Positions 16,681 through 26,122 of a DNA stretch of 64,000 nucleotides are shown here, piece after piece (positions within the stretch are counted from its first letter, which is position 1; the number at the start of each line of letters is the position of its first letter). Where the stretch lies: the NCBI RefSeq assembly GCF_045038405.1, contig NZ_CP173660.1, forward strand, positions 806,001-870,000. The letters run 5' to 3'. The position numbers were made by a program, and so were the translations under genes. The stretch is from Sellimonas caecigallum (GTDB taxonomy: Bacteria; Bacillota; Clostridia; Lachnospirales; Lachnospiraceae). The notes under the pieces were generated by a model. The model had not been told where the DNA came from, did no database searches, and worked only from the letters and a program-made list of their open reading frames with translations.

Positions 16681-17343
16681 ATGAAATACGAGATGGATTC
16701 TGCCGATGCGGCAAAAAGAATGGCTGAAGGGAGACTTTACATTCCCTACGATCCAGAGATTTTAAAAAAGCAATTTGACTGTCTGGAAAAGCTCTATGAC
16801 TTCAATCAGACACGTCCCCACGATCTGGAACTGCGGCAGACGCTTCTGAAAGATATGTTTGCCGAGATTGGGGAAGGATGCTATATCGAGCCGCCTCTCC
16901 ACGCAAATTTCGGCGGCCATCATGTCCATTTTGGCAACAATGTGTACGCAAATTTCAATCTTACCCTCGTCGATGACGGACATATCTATGTGGGAGATAA
17001 GACGATGATCGGCCCAAATGTGACAATCGCTACAGCCGGACATCCGATCCAGCCTACACTGCGCTACCTGGAAATGCAGTACAATATCGACGTGCACATC
17101 GGAAAAAATGTATGGATCGGCGCAGGAAGTGTGATCCTCCCTGGAGTGACCATCGGAGACAACACCGTCATCGGCGCCGGAAGCATTGTCACAAAAGATA
17201 TCCCTTCCAACGTGGTAGCTGTCGGAAATCCATGCCATGTCATGAGAGAGATCGGCGAACACGACCGGGAATATTACTTCCGCAGCCGGAAGATCGATCT
17301 GGACATTCCGGATATTTCGAATGTGTACGATACCGGCTTGTAA
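16681..17343 (+). CDS. Sugar O-acetyltransferase (maltose/galactoside acetyltransferase type)
   Basis: Acetyl-CoA-dependent transfer to the 6-hydroxyl of sugars, probably a detoxifying step. The 220-residue left-handed beta-helix protein has the N-terminal maltose-acetyltransferase (Mac) region, hexapeptide repeats (for example GDKTMIGPNVTIATAGH with the catalytic His) and the IGKNVWIGAGSVILPGVTIG coil. AGAAAGGAT is the ribosome site. It is a single gene. It is slightly longer than the 185-205 residues common in the family, with an extra acidic C-terminal tail. The true sugar substrate is unknown. Confidence 0.88.
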   Translation: MKYEMDSADAAKRMAEGRLYIPYDPEILKKQFDCLEKLYDFNQTRPHDLELRQTLLKDMFAEIGEGCYIEPPLHANFGGHHVHFGNNVYANFNLTLVDDGHIYVGDKTMIGPNVTIATAGHPIQPTLRYLEMQYNIDVHIGKNVWIGAGSVILPGVTIGDNTVIGAGSIVTKDIPSNVVAVGNPCHVMREIGEHDREYYFRSRKIDLDIPDISNVYDTGL

Positions 17344-17363
17344 TGAAATCGCACTTTATACCC

Positions 17364-17402
17364 AAAAACCAGGGAATCCGTTATCCGGTCCCCTGGTTTT
17401 TT
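17364..17402. terminator. Bidirectional terminator between the acetyltransferase and the PfkB kinase
   Basis: An 11-base stem AAAAACCAGGG/CCCTGGTTTTT (17364-17374 with 17391-17401) with a 16-base loop serves the two convergent transcripts. Confidence 0.88.
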
Positions 17403-17406
17403 ATTC

Positions 17407-18291
17407 TTACAATTCCATATCCAGCACTTCCGCTTTTTCGGGAATGGACGAAGCTGCTCCTTCCCTCATGACCGCTATGGCTGCCGCCTTGGATGCGATG
17501 ATGAGTCCTTCTCTCACATCCAGCCCAAATACTTTCGCTGCGATAAAATAACCTGTGAACGTATCTCCCGCAGCTGTCGTATCTTTGACAGGGACGTGGA
17601 AGCTCTCCTGGTGGAACGTCCGGGAGGCATCCTGATAAATGCAGCCTTCTTCTCCAAGTGTGAGCACGACTTCTGCAGCCGGAAAACGATATTTCAGCTC
17701 CTGAAGCATCCCCTCAACATCGCTTCTCCCTGTCATCTGTTCCGCTTCCACTTCATTGAGCAGAAAAAGAGAAACTTTTGCCAGATCGCATTTCTCCAGA
17801 TTTTGATTGTAAGGAGATAAATTGAAAATGATCTTCATCCTTTTCTTTGACGCTGCTTCTATAATATAATCCACCAGATTGATCTCATTTTGTACCAATA
17901 CGACATCGTTTTCGCTGAAATCGGCCAGCACTTCATCCACATAGTTCTTTGTAAACTTCTGGTTTGCTCCCCCGTATAGGAGAATGCTGTTCTGCCCATT
18001 TTCATCTACCTGGATAATCTTGTGACCACACGGTCCTGGTATCTTCCAGATGTAGTGAATTCCGACTTTTTCTTTCTCGCACATGGAGATCAGGGCTTCT
18101 CCTCCTTCCCCGACCATCCCTGCATGGTATACCTCCACCCCCGCCTTGGCCAGGGCGATGGACTGGTTCAGGCCTTTCCCCCCGCAGAAGATCGTCCGGT
18201 CTGCGGTATCCTGCGTCTCCCCTGGCGCCACAATATGTGCCACATGATAGACATAGTCCAGATTCAGCGAGCCAAAATTTATCACTTTCAT
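17407..18291 (-). CDS. PfkB-family carbohydrate kinase (ribokinase-like)
   Basis: ATP-dependent sugar kinase of 294 residues. It has the N-terminal substrate motif FGSLNLDYVY, the GGKGLNQSIALAKAG signature near residue 37, and the anion hole/catalytic motif DTTAAGDTFTG near residue 240. The usual third residue of DTTGAGD is Ala here, while the catalytic Asp of AGD is kept, so activity is expected. It overlaps the GH2 gene by four bases (ATGA) and is the last gene of the exporter operon. A ribokinase-like kinase could phosphorylate the sugar freed by the GH2 enzyme; this is inference. Confidence 0.88.
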   Translation of the reverse strand: MKVINFGSLNLDYVYHVAHIVAPGETQDTADRTIFCGGKGLNQSIALAKAGVEVYHAGMVGEGGEALISMCEKEKVGIHYIWKIPGPCGHKIIQVDENGQNSILLYGGANQKFTKNYVDEVLADFSENDVVLVQNEINLVDYIIEAASKKRMKIIFNLSPYNQNLEKCDLAKVSLFLLNEVEAEQMTGRSDVEGMLQELKYRFPAAEVVLTLGEEGCIYQDASRTFHQESFHVPVKDTTAAGDTFTGYFIAAKVFGLDVREGLIIASKAAAIAVMREGAASSIPEKAEVLDMEL

Positions 18292-20006
18292 CTTATTTGT
18301 TCCTTTCTTTTCTGTAATCTTGTCTTTCGTACTTCGCGGTCATAGGTAAGGATGCCGTTTACTTCGTCCTCCACATCACTCAGCTGCGTATAGACAGCTG
18401 CACAAAGACCGTCCTTCTCAAGTTCCGCCACTTCCTGCCAGATGTTTCTGTACGCCCGTCGAAACTTCTTTTTGTCAGCAAAGATCCGATAGCCATACAT
18501 CTGCATCGTGCTGCAGTGACCTTTTACTCTCATGGAAAATCCCCCGAATTCTGAAAGAATGCATGCCCTTTCTTTTTCCGGTTTTACACCAAGACGGAAA
18601 AAATAATTGTGAGTACTCTGGAAATCTCCGGTTCCCTGATCAAACCATCCGCTGGCCGCATCGATCAGTCTCGTAGGATCCAGCGCCCTCATTTTTTGTT
18701 CCAACCGTGCCGTATCGAACTGGCCCCATCCTTCGTTAAAAAGAGTCCACACAGCAATCGATGGATGATTATACAGCACTTTTATGGTACTTTTGATCTC
18801 CTTTTCGAATTCCTTTCTTCCTTCCGGGCTTTTCCTCGACAGCCACATCTTCATCCGGTCTGTGACACGGATATGGAGAAGTCCAAACACTGTGGCTGCA
18901 TACGTCACAAACCAGTGATGATACGCACTCCCTCCATTTACCATATCCTGCCATACGATCATGCCAAGACGGTCGCAGTGATAATACCATCTCTGCGGTT
19001 CGATCTTACAATGTTTGCGGATCATACAGTACCCTTCTTCTTTCATTGCCGTGATATCAAAGATCATGGCTTCATCGGAAGGCGCCGTGTAAAGGCCATC
19101 CGGCCAGTAGCCTTGATCCAGGATCCCTTTCTGGAAATATGGTCTGTGGTTCAGACACAGACGCGGGATCCCCCGTCTGTCTTTTTCCACTGTAAAACAT
19201 CGCATGGCAAAATAGCTTTCCACCCGATCTTTTCCTGCCACTACTGTATAGAGATAGAGATACGGATGTTCCGGTGTCCAGCTTTCCATTCTCTCAAGCG
19301 GAATACGGATGGGAATATTCGTCATTCCAGCAAAGAGTTTTCCTTCCAGATCAACTGCGACATCCATCTTTGCATCCGATAAGACGGTTATCTCTACTTC
19401 TTTTTTATCGTAATCCGGCCTGCATCGAAGTTCCCGAATATAATCTTCCGGGACTGTTTCCATCCAGACCGTCTGCCAGATACCACTCTGGGCTGTGTAG
19501 AACATCCCGCCCCGCTTCAGTTTCTGCTTTCCTCTGGCATGATAGGAAGTGTCTGAGACATCCCGAACCTGTACACACAGCTCATTTTCTCCTTCTTTCA
19601 AAAAGCGTGTGATATCCAGATCAAACGGCAGATAGCCTCCTTTGTGGCTGCCAGCCCTTTTCTGGTTAACATACACGATACACATCTGATCGACAGCGCC
19701 GAAATGGAGGAGGATGCGATCTCGTCCGCTGGCTGCTGGATGCTGAAAACTCCTTCTGTACCAGAGTGTCTCTCCTGGCTTTACCTGGCGCTTCACACCA
19801 GACAGCGCACTTTCCGGGGAAAACGGCACGAGTATCTTTCCGTCATATACACCTGGACGTTCCATGGAACGACTTCTCGTGATCCGGTAATCCCACCAGC
19901 CATTCAGATTCATAAATTTTTCTCTCTTCATGAGCGGACGAGGATATTCTTCCAGGACATGCTCCGGATCCACGTCCCTCCCCCACCTTGTATAAAGCTG
20001 TTTCAT
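18288..20006 (-). CDS. Glycoside hydrolase family 2 enzyme (beta-galactosidase/beta-glucuronidase class), cytoplasmic
   Basis: A 572-residue GH2 protein. The order is an N-terminal jelly-roll sugar-binding domain (about 10-190), an immunoglobulin-like domain (about 190-280) and a TIM barrel. The acid/base is Glu425 in LFNEGWGQFD and the nucleophile Glu486 in SEFGGFS. There is no signal peptide, so it acts inside the cell. The start at 20006 (MKQLYTRWGRDVDP) has GGAG seven bases before it; a longer frame would overlap marR. Thirteen bases separate it from marR. Substrate (galactoside, glucuronide or other) cannot be decided from the sequence; the glucuronidase-specific loop was not recognised. 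Confidence 0.9.
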   Translation of the reverse strand: MKQLYTRWGRDVDPEHVLEEYPRPLMKREKFMNLNGWWDYRITRSRSMERPGVYDGKILVPFSPESALSGVKRQVKPGETLWYRRSFQHPAASGRDRILLHFGAVDQMCIVYVNQKRAGSHKGGYLPFDLDITRFLKEGENELCVQVRDVSDTSYHARGKQKLKRGGMFYTAQSGIWQTVWMETVPEDYIRELRCRPDYDKKEVEITVLSDAKMDVAVDLEGKLFAGMTNIPIRIPLERMESWTPEHPYLYLYTVVAGKDRVESYFAMRCFTVEKDRRGIPRLCLNHRPYFQKGILDQGYWPDGLYTAPSDEAMIFDITAMKEEGYCMIRKHCKIEPQRWYYHCDRLGMIVWQDMVNGGSAYHHWFVTYAATVFGLLHIRVTDRMKMWLSRKSPEGRKEFEKEIKSTIKVLYNHPSIAVWTLFNEGWGQFDTARLEQKMRALDPTRLIDAASGWFDQGTGDFQSTHNYFFRLGVKPEKERACILSEFGGFSMRVKGHCSTMQMYGYRIFADKKKFRRAYRNIWQEVAELEKDGLCAAVYTQLSDVEDEVNGILTYDREVRKTRLQKRKEQIR

Positions 20007-20019
20007 GGCTCGTTCTCCT

Positions 20020-20448
20020 TTACACTTTTTTGAGATTTTCTTCCATCTTAACAAGTCCCTCATACAATGTTTCCATCTCTTCTTCTGAAAATCCTTTCCA
20101 TATCTGTTCATCGATATCCTGAAAGATATCCTGTACCTGCGACGCCCTTCTTAGCCCTTCCTCAGCCAGGACAATCTGATGAGACCGCCTGCAGGATGGA
20201 TCTTTTCTTCTTTCCAAAAGCCCCTTCTCTTCCATTTTATCCAGTGTTCTTGAGATAGTTGTCACATCGATGCAGCACAAATCGGCCAGCTCTCTCTGTG
20301 TCATGGCGCCATATTTTTTAAGATAATTTAAAATCCGCGGCTGTCCCTGCCCGATCGTAAGCCCGATCTTCAAAAACTGTGGTTTTAAGATCTCTCTTCT
20401 TTCCATATCGATTCGCAGCATGATCTCTCTGATCTTGTTCTTTTCCAT
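20020..20448 (-). CDS. MarR-family transcriptional regulator
   Basis: A 142-residue winged-helix regulator. The DNA-binding part is seen in YGAMTQRELADLC, then TTISRTLDKMEEKGLLERR and the wing with DPSCRRS. The start at 20448 is eight bases after the second exporter gene; longer frames overlap that gene. MarR proteins usually repress a neighbouring exporter and are released by small aromatic or amphipathic compounds. An imperfect palindrome over the operon promoter (24050-24075) is a good candidate operator. Confidence 0.93.
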   Translation of the reverse strand: MEKNKIREIMLRIDMERREILKPQFLKIGLTIGQGQPRILNYLKKYGAMTQRELADLCCIDVTTISRTLDKMEEKGLLERRKDPSCRRSHQIVLAEEGLRRASQVQDIFQDIDEQIWKGFSEEEMETLYEGLVKMEENLKKV

Positions 20449-20455
20449 CTTTCTC

Positions 20456-22309
20456 TTACTCCAGTTCAAACTGCCCTGTATAGAGCTGATAATATCTTCC
20501 CTTTTGTTGCAGCAATTCATCATGGTCTCCCCGCTCGATGACTTCGCCTTTTTCCAGTACCATAATGGCTTTGGAATTGCGTACCGTGGACAGACGATGC
20601 GCGATGACAAACACTGTTCTTCCTTCCATGATGGCGTCCATTCCTTTCTCGATCAGCCGTTCCGTCCTTGTATCAATGGAACTTGTCGCCTCATCCAGCA
20701 CGAGAACCGGCGGTTTGACGACAGCCGCCCGCGCAATAGCCAAAAGCTGCCTTTGTCCCTGGGAAAGATTGCTTCCATCTCCGTAAATCATCGTATCGTA
20801 TCCCTGCGGCAGCCTGCGGATAAAGGAATCTGCGTTGGCGACCCTGGCTGCCTCACGGATATCCTCCTCCGTGGCATCCGGCTTTCCGTATCGAATATTC
20901 TCGGCGATGGTTCCTGTAAAGAGGTGGGTATCCTGGATGACCATGGCCATAGAACGTCTCAGATCGTCTTTCCGGATTCTGCGAATATCAATCCCATCGT
21001 ACGTGATCGTTCCGGCATCGATCTCATAAAAACGGTTGACCAGATTCACGATTGTCGTTTTTCCAGCACCAGTGGATCCGACGAACGCAATCTTCTGCCC
21101 CGGTTTCGCATAGAGAGAAATCCCGTTTAAAATCTTTTTGCCCCGTACATATGAAAATTCCACATCGTGAAACCTCACATCCCCTTTTAGAAGTGTCAGT
21201 ACAGCGCGTCCGTCTTTCACTTCCCGCCATGCATAATTCCCGGTCTTCTGTTCACATTCCACCCATTTTCCGTCTCTGTTTTCCACATTGCAGAGTGTGA
21301 TATCCCCCTCGTCGATCTCCGGTTCTTCATCCATCATGTCAAAGATCCGTTCTGCTCCGGACAGAGCCGCCAGAAGGAAATTTACCTGCTGGGTAAACTG
21401 GTTCATCGGCATAGCACTCTGCCTCACATACACAAGGTAAGAAGCAAGACTTCCGATATCCAGCATCCCTGACAATGTAAAGAGTCCTCCCACACAAGCG
21501 GAAACCGCGTAATTGACATAGGACAGACTCACGATCGTCGGAACCATCATTCCGGCAAAAGTCAGGGCGTTCGTGGATTCCTTTCGAAGGGCCTCATTCA
21601 TTTCACAGAATCTTTCAAAATCCACTTTTTCATGGTTAAACACTTTTTCTACCTTCTGTCCTGCCGCCATCTCTTCCACAAAACCGTTGATCTTTCCGAT
21701 CTCTTCCTGCTGCCGCTGAAAATATTTCCGGCTATGGGAGCCATTGAATTTGATAAAAGCGGCCATCAACAAAAGGAATACGACAACGATAAGGGTAAGT
21801 CTGACACTTAAGACGAGCATCATCGTGATCGTTCCTGTCAGCATCAGAAAACTCTGGATCAGCATGGCAAAACTATTGTTCATTGCTTCCTGAACGGTAT
21901 CTACATCGTTTGTAAATCTGCTCATCAGTTCCCCGTGGGTATGGGCATCAAAATACTTAAGTGGCAGCTTCTGCACATGAGCGAAAAGGTCCTGCCGAAT
22001 CTCTTTTATCACTTTCTGAGCTGTTTTTACCATGAGTTGATTATACCCGAACGTTGCAAATGCACCCACGAAATACAACAATCCCATGCCTGTCACAGCT
22101 TTGAGAAGCCCCGTTACATCTCCAGGCAGGATGAAACGGTTGATAACCGGCTTCAAGAGGTATGTCCCCATGATGTTGGCCCCTGTACTGATCAGGACAA
22201 GCACAGCCACAAAAAGGAACATCCACTTATGTCCTCCCAGATAGCGTATGAGATAACGAAGGGTTCTTCCTATATCTTTTGGTCTTTTATATCCAATATA
22301 TCTCGCCAT
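20456..22309 (-). CDS. ABC exporter, subunit with canonical ATPase site
   Basis: A 617-residue fused membrane/ATPase protein with six membrane segments followed by the nucleotide-binding domain. It has Walker A GSTGAGKTT, signature NLSQGQRQLLAIARA, and Walker B VLVLDEATS with the catalytic Glu. An insertion of about 35 residues precedes the ATPase core. It overlaps the first exporter gene by one base (TAATG), so the two form a heterodimer in the manner of LmrCD/BmrCD. Drug or lipid export is the usual role of such pairs. Confidence 0.93.
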   Translation of the reverse strand: MARYIGYKRPKDIGRTLRYLIRYLGGHKWMFLFVAVLVLISTGANIMGTYLLKPVINRFILPGDVTGLLKAVTGMGLLYFVGAFATFGYNQLMVKTAQKVIKEIRQDLFAHVQKLPLKYFDAHTHGELMSRFTNDVDTVQEAMNNSFAMLIQSFLMLTGTITMMLVLSVRLTLIVVVFLLLMAAFIKFNGSHSRKYFQRQQEEIGKINGFVEEMAAGQKVEKVFNHEKVDFERFCEMNEALRKESTNALTFAGMMVPTIVSLSYVNYAVSACVGGLFTLSGMLDIGSLASYLVYVRQSAMPMNQFTQQVNFLLAALSGAERIFDMMDEEPEIDEGDITLCNVENRDGKWVECEQKTGNYAWREVKDGRAVLTLLKGDVRFHDVEFSYVRGKKILNGISLYAKPGQKIAFVGSTGAGKTTIVNLVNRFYEIDAGTITYDGIDIRRIRKDDLRRSMAMVIQDTHLFTGTIAENIRYGKPDATEEDIREAARVANADSFIRRLPQGYDTMIYGDGSNLSQGQRQLLAIARAAVVKPPVLVLDEATSSIDTRTERLIEKGMDAIMEGRTVFVIAHRLSTVRNSKAIMVLEKGEVIERGDHDELLQQKGRYYQLYTGQFELE

Positions 22310-24036
22310 TATAACTGCGCTCCTTCCTTTTGGGACTCGTAGATTTCCTGATAGATCGGACTTCTGCGCAAAAGCTCCTCATGGGTGCCGATATCCGCGA
22401 TCTTGCCGTCGTCTAAAATCAGGATCTGATCCGCGTGCCGTACCGATGAGATACGCTGCGCAATAATGATTTTTGTCATATCTGGCAGACGGGAAGCCAG
22501 CATTTCCCGGATCTTGGCCTCTGTCGCCGTGTCTACGGCGCTTGTGGAATCATCCAGAATCAGCACCTTAGGTTCTTTCAGTATCGCCCGTGCGATACAC
22601 AGACGCTGCTTTTGTCCACCGGAGACATTGACACCTCCCTGCCCCATTTCCGTATCATATCCATCTGACAGCCTGTCTATAAATTCATCTGCACAGGAGA
22701 TGCGGCACGCTTCCCGGATTTCTTCCATCGAAGCGTCTTCTTTCCCCCACCGGAGATTGTCGATCATACTTCCTGAGAAAAGCGTATTTTTTTGCAGTAC
22801 GACCGCTATCGCATCTCTCAGATGTTCCAGCGGATAGTTTTTTACTGGAATCCCATCAATGCGAATCTCTCCTTTTGTCACATCGTATAGGCGAGGAATC
22901 AGCTGCACAAGTGTTGTCTTGGCCGAGCCAGTCTGCCCGACTATTCCAAATGTGCTTCCGGCCGGAATGTTCAAGGTAATGTCAGTTAGTACTTCCTCCT
23001 CTGCGTCTTTTTTATATTTGAATGACACATGGTCAAACTCTATGGATCCTTTTTTTACTTCCAAATCTTTCGCATCCTGATCCGTGATGTCGATCTTTTC
23101 ATCTATAATCTCCAGAATTCGGCTTCCAGAGGCCATAGATCTTGTCATCATCAGAAAGACATTGGAGATCATCATGAGAGAGTTCAATATCTGCATGACA
23201 TAACTCAAAAAACCAGTCAGTTCTCCGACCTGCATCTCCCCATTCTGAATCATGCGGCCGCCAAACCAGATCAGTCCAAGGATCGTCCCGTACATGACGA
23301 TCTGCATGGCGGGCATATTGAGAGCTGCCAGACGGAATGCTTTTTCCGACTGCGATTTTAGATTCAGGTTGACTTCCTCGAATTTGGCCGTCTCATAATC
23401 GCCTCTCACATACGCCTTGACAACTCGGATCGCTGTGAGATTTTCCTGGATGATCCGGTTGACCAGATCAATGGCATTCTGCATCTTACTGTAGAGCGGA
23501 CGTACATTTTTTACAATCAGGAACAAAAGAACAGCAAGCGTCGGGAGCGCCACGAGAAACACAAGAGCAAGCCGTGCATTCATCGTAAAGGCAACCACTG
23601 TGGCAGAAACAAGCATAACCGGCCCCCTGCAGAACGGGCGAAGTCCCGTAGATACTGAGTTCTGGATATTGGTCACATCACTCGTAAGTCTTGTGACGAT
23701 AGAAGACACCCGAAAATGGTCAATATTCGAAAACGAATATGCCTGCAGCCTTTCATACTCTGCTTTGCGAAGTTCCGCGCCGAGGCCCTGTCCTGCCAAG
23801 GCAGAGAAGCGTGCGCTTCCTACCCCAAGTATCAGGGCAAGAATCGCACAGACTCCCATCTGTATGCCTTTTGCATAGATGTACTGTCTGTCCTGACCTG
23901 CCACACCCACATCTATCAGATCCGCCATGATAACTGGAACAATCAGTTCAAAGATCGATTCCGCAGCGACACAGAATACTGCCAGAACCGCATATATCTT
24001 ATACTGATGCATATAAGAAAAAATCCTTCTTAACAT
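22309..24036 (-). CDS. ABC exporter, subunit with degenerate ATPase site
   Basis: A 575-residue partner of the next gene. The start at 24036 (MLRRIFSYMHQYK) has GGAGG upstream; a frame from 24072 is longer but its ATG lies in the operator. Walker A reads GQTGSAKTT (Ala for the second Gly), the signature is VSGGQKQRLCIARA, and Walker B ends LILDDST: Asp replaces the catalytic Glu. One degenerate and one canonical ATPase is the mark of heterodimeric exporters. First gene of a five-gene operon. Confidence 0.93.
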   Translation of the reverse strand: MLRRIFSYMHQYKIYAVLAVFCVAAESIFELIVPVIMADLIDVGVAGQDRQYIYAKGIQMGVCAILALILGVGSARFSALAGQGLGAELRKAEYERLQAYSFSNIDHFRVSSIVTRLTSDVTNIQNSVSTGLRPFCRGPVMLVSATVVAFTMNARLALVFLVALPTLAVLLFLIVKNVRPLYSKMQNAIDLVNRIIQENLTAIRVVKAYVRGDYETAKFEEVNLNLKSQSEKAFRLAALNMPAMQIVMYGTILGLIWFGGRMIQNGEMQVGELTGFLSYVMQILNSLMMISNVFLMMTRSMASGSRILEIIDEKIDITDQDAKDLEVKKGSIEFDHVSFKYKKDAEEEVLTDITLNIPAGSTFGIVGQTGSAKTTLVQLIPRLYDVTKGEIRIDGIPVKNYPLEHLRDAIAVVLQKNTLFSGSMIDNLRWGKEDASMEEIREACRISCADEFIDRLSDGYDTEMGQGGVNVSGGQKQRLCIARAILKEPKVLILDDSTSAVDTATEAKIREMLASRLPDMTKIIIAQRISSVRHADQILILDDGKIADIGTHEELLRRSPIYQEIYESQKEGAQL

Positions 24037-24049
24037 TCCACACCTCCAC

Positions 24050-24099
24050 ACAATAGTTGTATCTGCAATCATTGTATGCTCAATAATTCAGGATGTCAA
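24050..24099 (-). promoter_or_regulatory. Promoter and probable MarR operator of the exporter-GH2-kinase operon
   Basis: Minus strand: TTGACA (24094-24099), exactly 17 bases, TACAAT (24071-24076). An imperfect inverted repeat at 24050-24075 (ACAATAGTTG-6-CAATCATTGT; eight of ten arm positions pair) covers the end of the -10 box and the start point. The position and size suit a MarR repressor. Confidence 0.72.
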
Positions 24100-24119
24100 T
24101 CCGGATTTTCCATGAAATT

Positions 24120-24725
24120 TTATTCTGTTTTTTTCTTTTTATACAGGAAATAAATGACCAGGATCACTGCTGCCACGGCAAGGATCATATTGGAATACCG
24201 ATCAAAAATTTCCGTGATCTCATGCCAATTATCCCCTGCTTTTTTCCCCACTGTCAGGAATATCATATTCCATATTCCACTTCCAAGGGCTGTATATCCG
24301 AGAAAACGTACAAAGGGCATCCTTGCCATACCCGCTGGTATCGAAATCAGGCTCCGAACTACAGGCACAAACCTGCACAGCAGCACAGCCAGATTTTCAT
24401 GCCGGTCAAACCAGCCAAGCGTTTTCTTTATATCCCCTTCTTTGAATCCAAGCTTCCGGACCCACTTGTTGGCCAGTACATGATCCAGCTTGTCAATCGG
24501 TATCTTGCTTCCTATAAAATAAAGAACTGCCGCCCCGATCACAGAACCGGTTACCGACGCCAAAAACATTCCCGGCATGCTGAGTTTTGTATGGGCAAGC
24601 ATAAAACCGCCAAATGTTAAAATCACTTCCGAAGGGATAGGCGGAAACACATTTTCCAACATGATCAGAAAAAGCATTCCCCCATAACTGAATTTCTCCA
24701 ACAGTTCGATTACGTAAGCTTCCAT
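24120..24725 (-). CDS. DedA/SNARE-associated-Golgi family membrane protein
   Basis: A 201-residue membrane protein with a re-entrant/transmembrane pattern, the ENVFPPIPSEVILTFGG motif and the RFVPVVRSLISIPAGMARM amphipathic segment, both typical of DedA. Members act as lipid-carrier (undecaprenyl phosphate) or phosphatidylethanolamine flippases with proton coupling. The start at 24725 has GGAG seven bases upstream. It lies about 80 bases upstream of the exporter operon on the same strand but the promoter at 24094 separates them. Confidence 0.9.
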   Translation of the reverse strand: MEAYVIELLEKFSYGGMLFLIMLENVFPPIPSEVILTFGGFMLAHTKLSMPGMFLASVTGSVIGAAVLYFIGSKIPIDKLDHVLANKWVRKLGFKEGDIKKTLGWFDRHENLAVLLCRFVPVVRSLISIPAGMARMPFVRFLGYTALGSGIWNMIFLTVGKKAGDNWHEITEIFDRYSNMILAVAAVILVIYFLYKKKKTE

Positions 24726-24980
24726 CGACACTCTCCATTTCTCTGTGTGACATCCGCACGTACGTGCCAAAAAAGATTTCCTGGCACAGCAAGGCTTTTG
24801 TCTCATTCCATTGTATGTCTCAAATCACAGATAATGTATCAGTTTCCCATGCTTTTGTCAATTCTATTATTCTTAACTTATTTTTAACTGTTTTTTTTCA
24901 TTTATTTGCACAAAAATATGGAAAGAATCACAACAAAATTGTATAATACTTGCATAGCAAAAGAAAAGGGAGGGCACATC

Positions 24981-26120
24981 ATGAAACAAAACAATATGTT
25001 GGCAATGATCTTGGCTGGCGGAAGGGGAACACGTCTTCATGACCTTACAACCAAAGTCGCAAAACCAGCCGTTTCATATGGAGGCAAATACCGCATCATT
25101 GATTTTCCTTTGAGCAACTGTGCAAACAGCGGTATTGACAATGTCGGTGTTCTGACTCAGTACGAATCCATCCTTCTGAACAGCTATGTTGCCGCCGGAC
25201 GCCGCTGGGGTCTGGATGCGAAGGACAGTGGTGTATATGTACTTCCGCCTCGTGAAAAAGCGGATGCTAACCTGGACGTATACCGCGGGACTGCTGATGC
25301 CATCACGCAGAATATTGACTTCGTCGATTCTTTTTCTCCGGAATATATCCTTATTCTCTCCGGAGACCATATTTACAAAATGAACTACGCAAAAATGCTT
25401 GCTTATCACAATGAATGCAAAGCCGATGCTACGATCGCAGTTATCGAAGTACCGATCAAAGAAGCAAGCCGTTTTGGTATCATGAACACAGACGAAACCG
25501 GACGTATCGTGGAATTCGAGGAAAAACCGGCTGAACCAAAGAGCAATCTGGCTTCGATGGGTATCTATATCTTCAACTGGAAGCTCCTGCGCAAGATGCT
25601 CATCGCCGATGCAAAAGATGAAAATTCCAACCACGATTTCGGAAAAGACATCATTCCACAGCTTCTGAATGATGGTAAAAATCTTTTTGCCTACAAATTC
25701 AAAGGATACTGGAAAGATGTAGGAACGATTGATTCTCTGTGGGAAGCAAATATGGATCTTCTTGACAAAAACAATGAACTTGATCTCAACGACCCTACAT
25801 GGAAGATCTACACAGAAGACGTAACTGCTTTGGCTCACTATGTAGGACCTCAGGCAACGGTCAATCGCGCCTTTGTCACACAGGGCTGCATCATCGAAGG
25901 CGAAGTAAAGAATTCTGTTTTATTTACAGGTGCCAAGATCGCGGAAGGCGCTAAAGTCATCGACAGCGTCATCATGCCGGGCGCTGAAGTCGCAGAAGGC
26001 GCTACTGTAACACGAGCTCTCGTCTCCGACAATGTGAAGATTGGAAAAGGAGCTGTCGTTGGAAGTGCAGACAGCGAACATATCGAGTTGGTTGCCAAAA
26101 ATGTAAAGGGGGCTGAATAA
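24981..26120 (+). CDS. glgC: Glucose-1-phosphate adenylyltransferase, catalytic subunit
   Basis: Makes ADP-glucose for glycogen synthesis. The 379-residue protein has the nucleotidyltransferase motif GGRGTRLHDLT near residue 13, the FVDSF/LSGDHIYKM segment, and a C-terminal left-handed beta helix. AAAAGGGAGGG is the ribosome site at the ATG 24981; the longer frame from 24906 overlaps the promoter (TATAAT 24942-24947). GlgD follows two bases later, and the two form the GlgC/GlgD complex known in Firmicutes. Confidence 0.96.
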   Translation: MKQNNMLAMILAGGRGTRLHDLTTKVAKPAVSYGGKYRIIDFPLSNCANSGIDNVGVLTQYESILLNSYVAAGRRWGLDAKDSGVYVLPPREKADANLDVYRGTADAITQNIDFVDSFSPEYILILSGDHIYKMNYAKMLAYHNECKADATIAVIEVPIKEASRFGIMNTDETGRIVEFEEKPAEPKSNLASMGIYIFNWKLLRKMLIADAKDENSNHDFGKDIIPQLLNDGKNLFAYKFKGYWKDVGTIDSLWEANMDLLDKNNELDLNDPTWKIYTEDVTALAHYVGPQATVNRAFVTQGCIIEGEVKNSVLFTGAKIAEGAKVIDSVIMPGAEVAEGATVTRALVSDNVKIGKGAVVGSADSEHIELVAKNVKGAE

Positions 26121-26122
26121 TT

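Noticed and set aside
22309..24036. Loss of ABC activity because Walker B ends in Asp-Asp
   Set aside because: This is the usual degenerate half-site of heterodimeric exporters; the partner has the full site.
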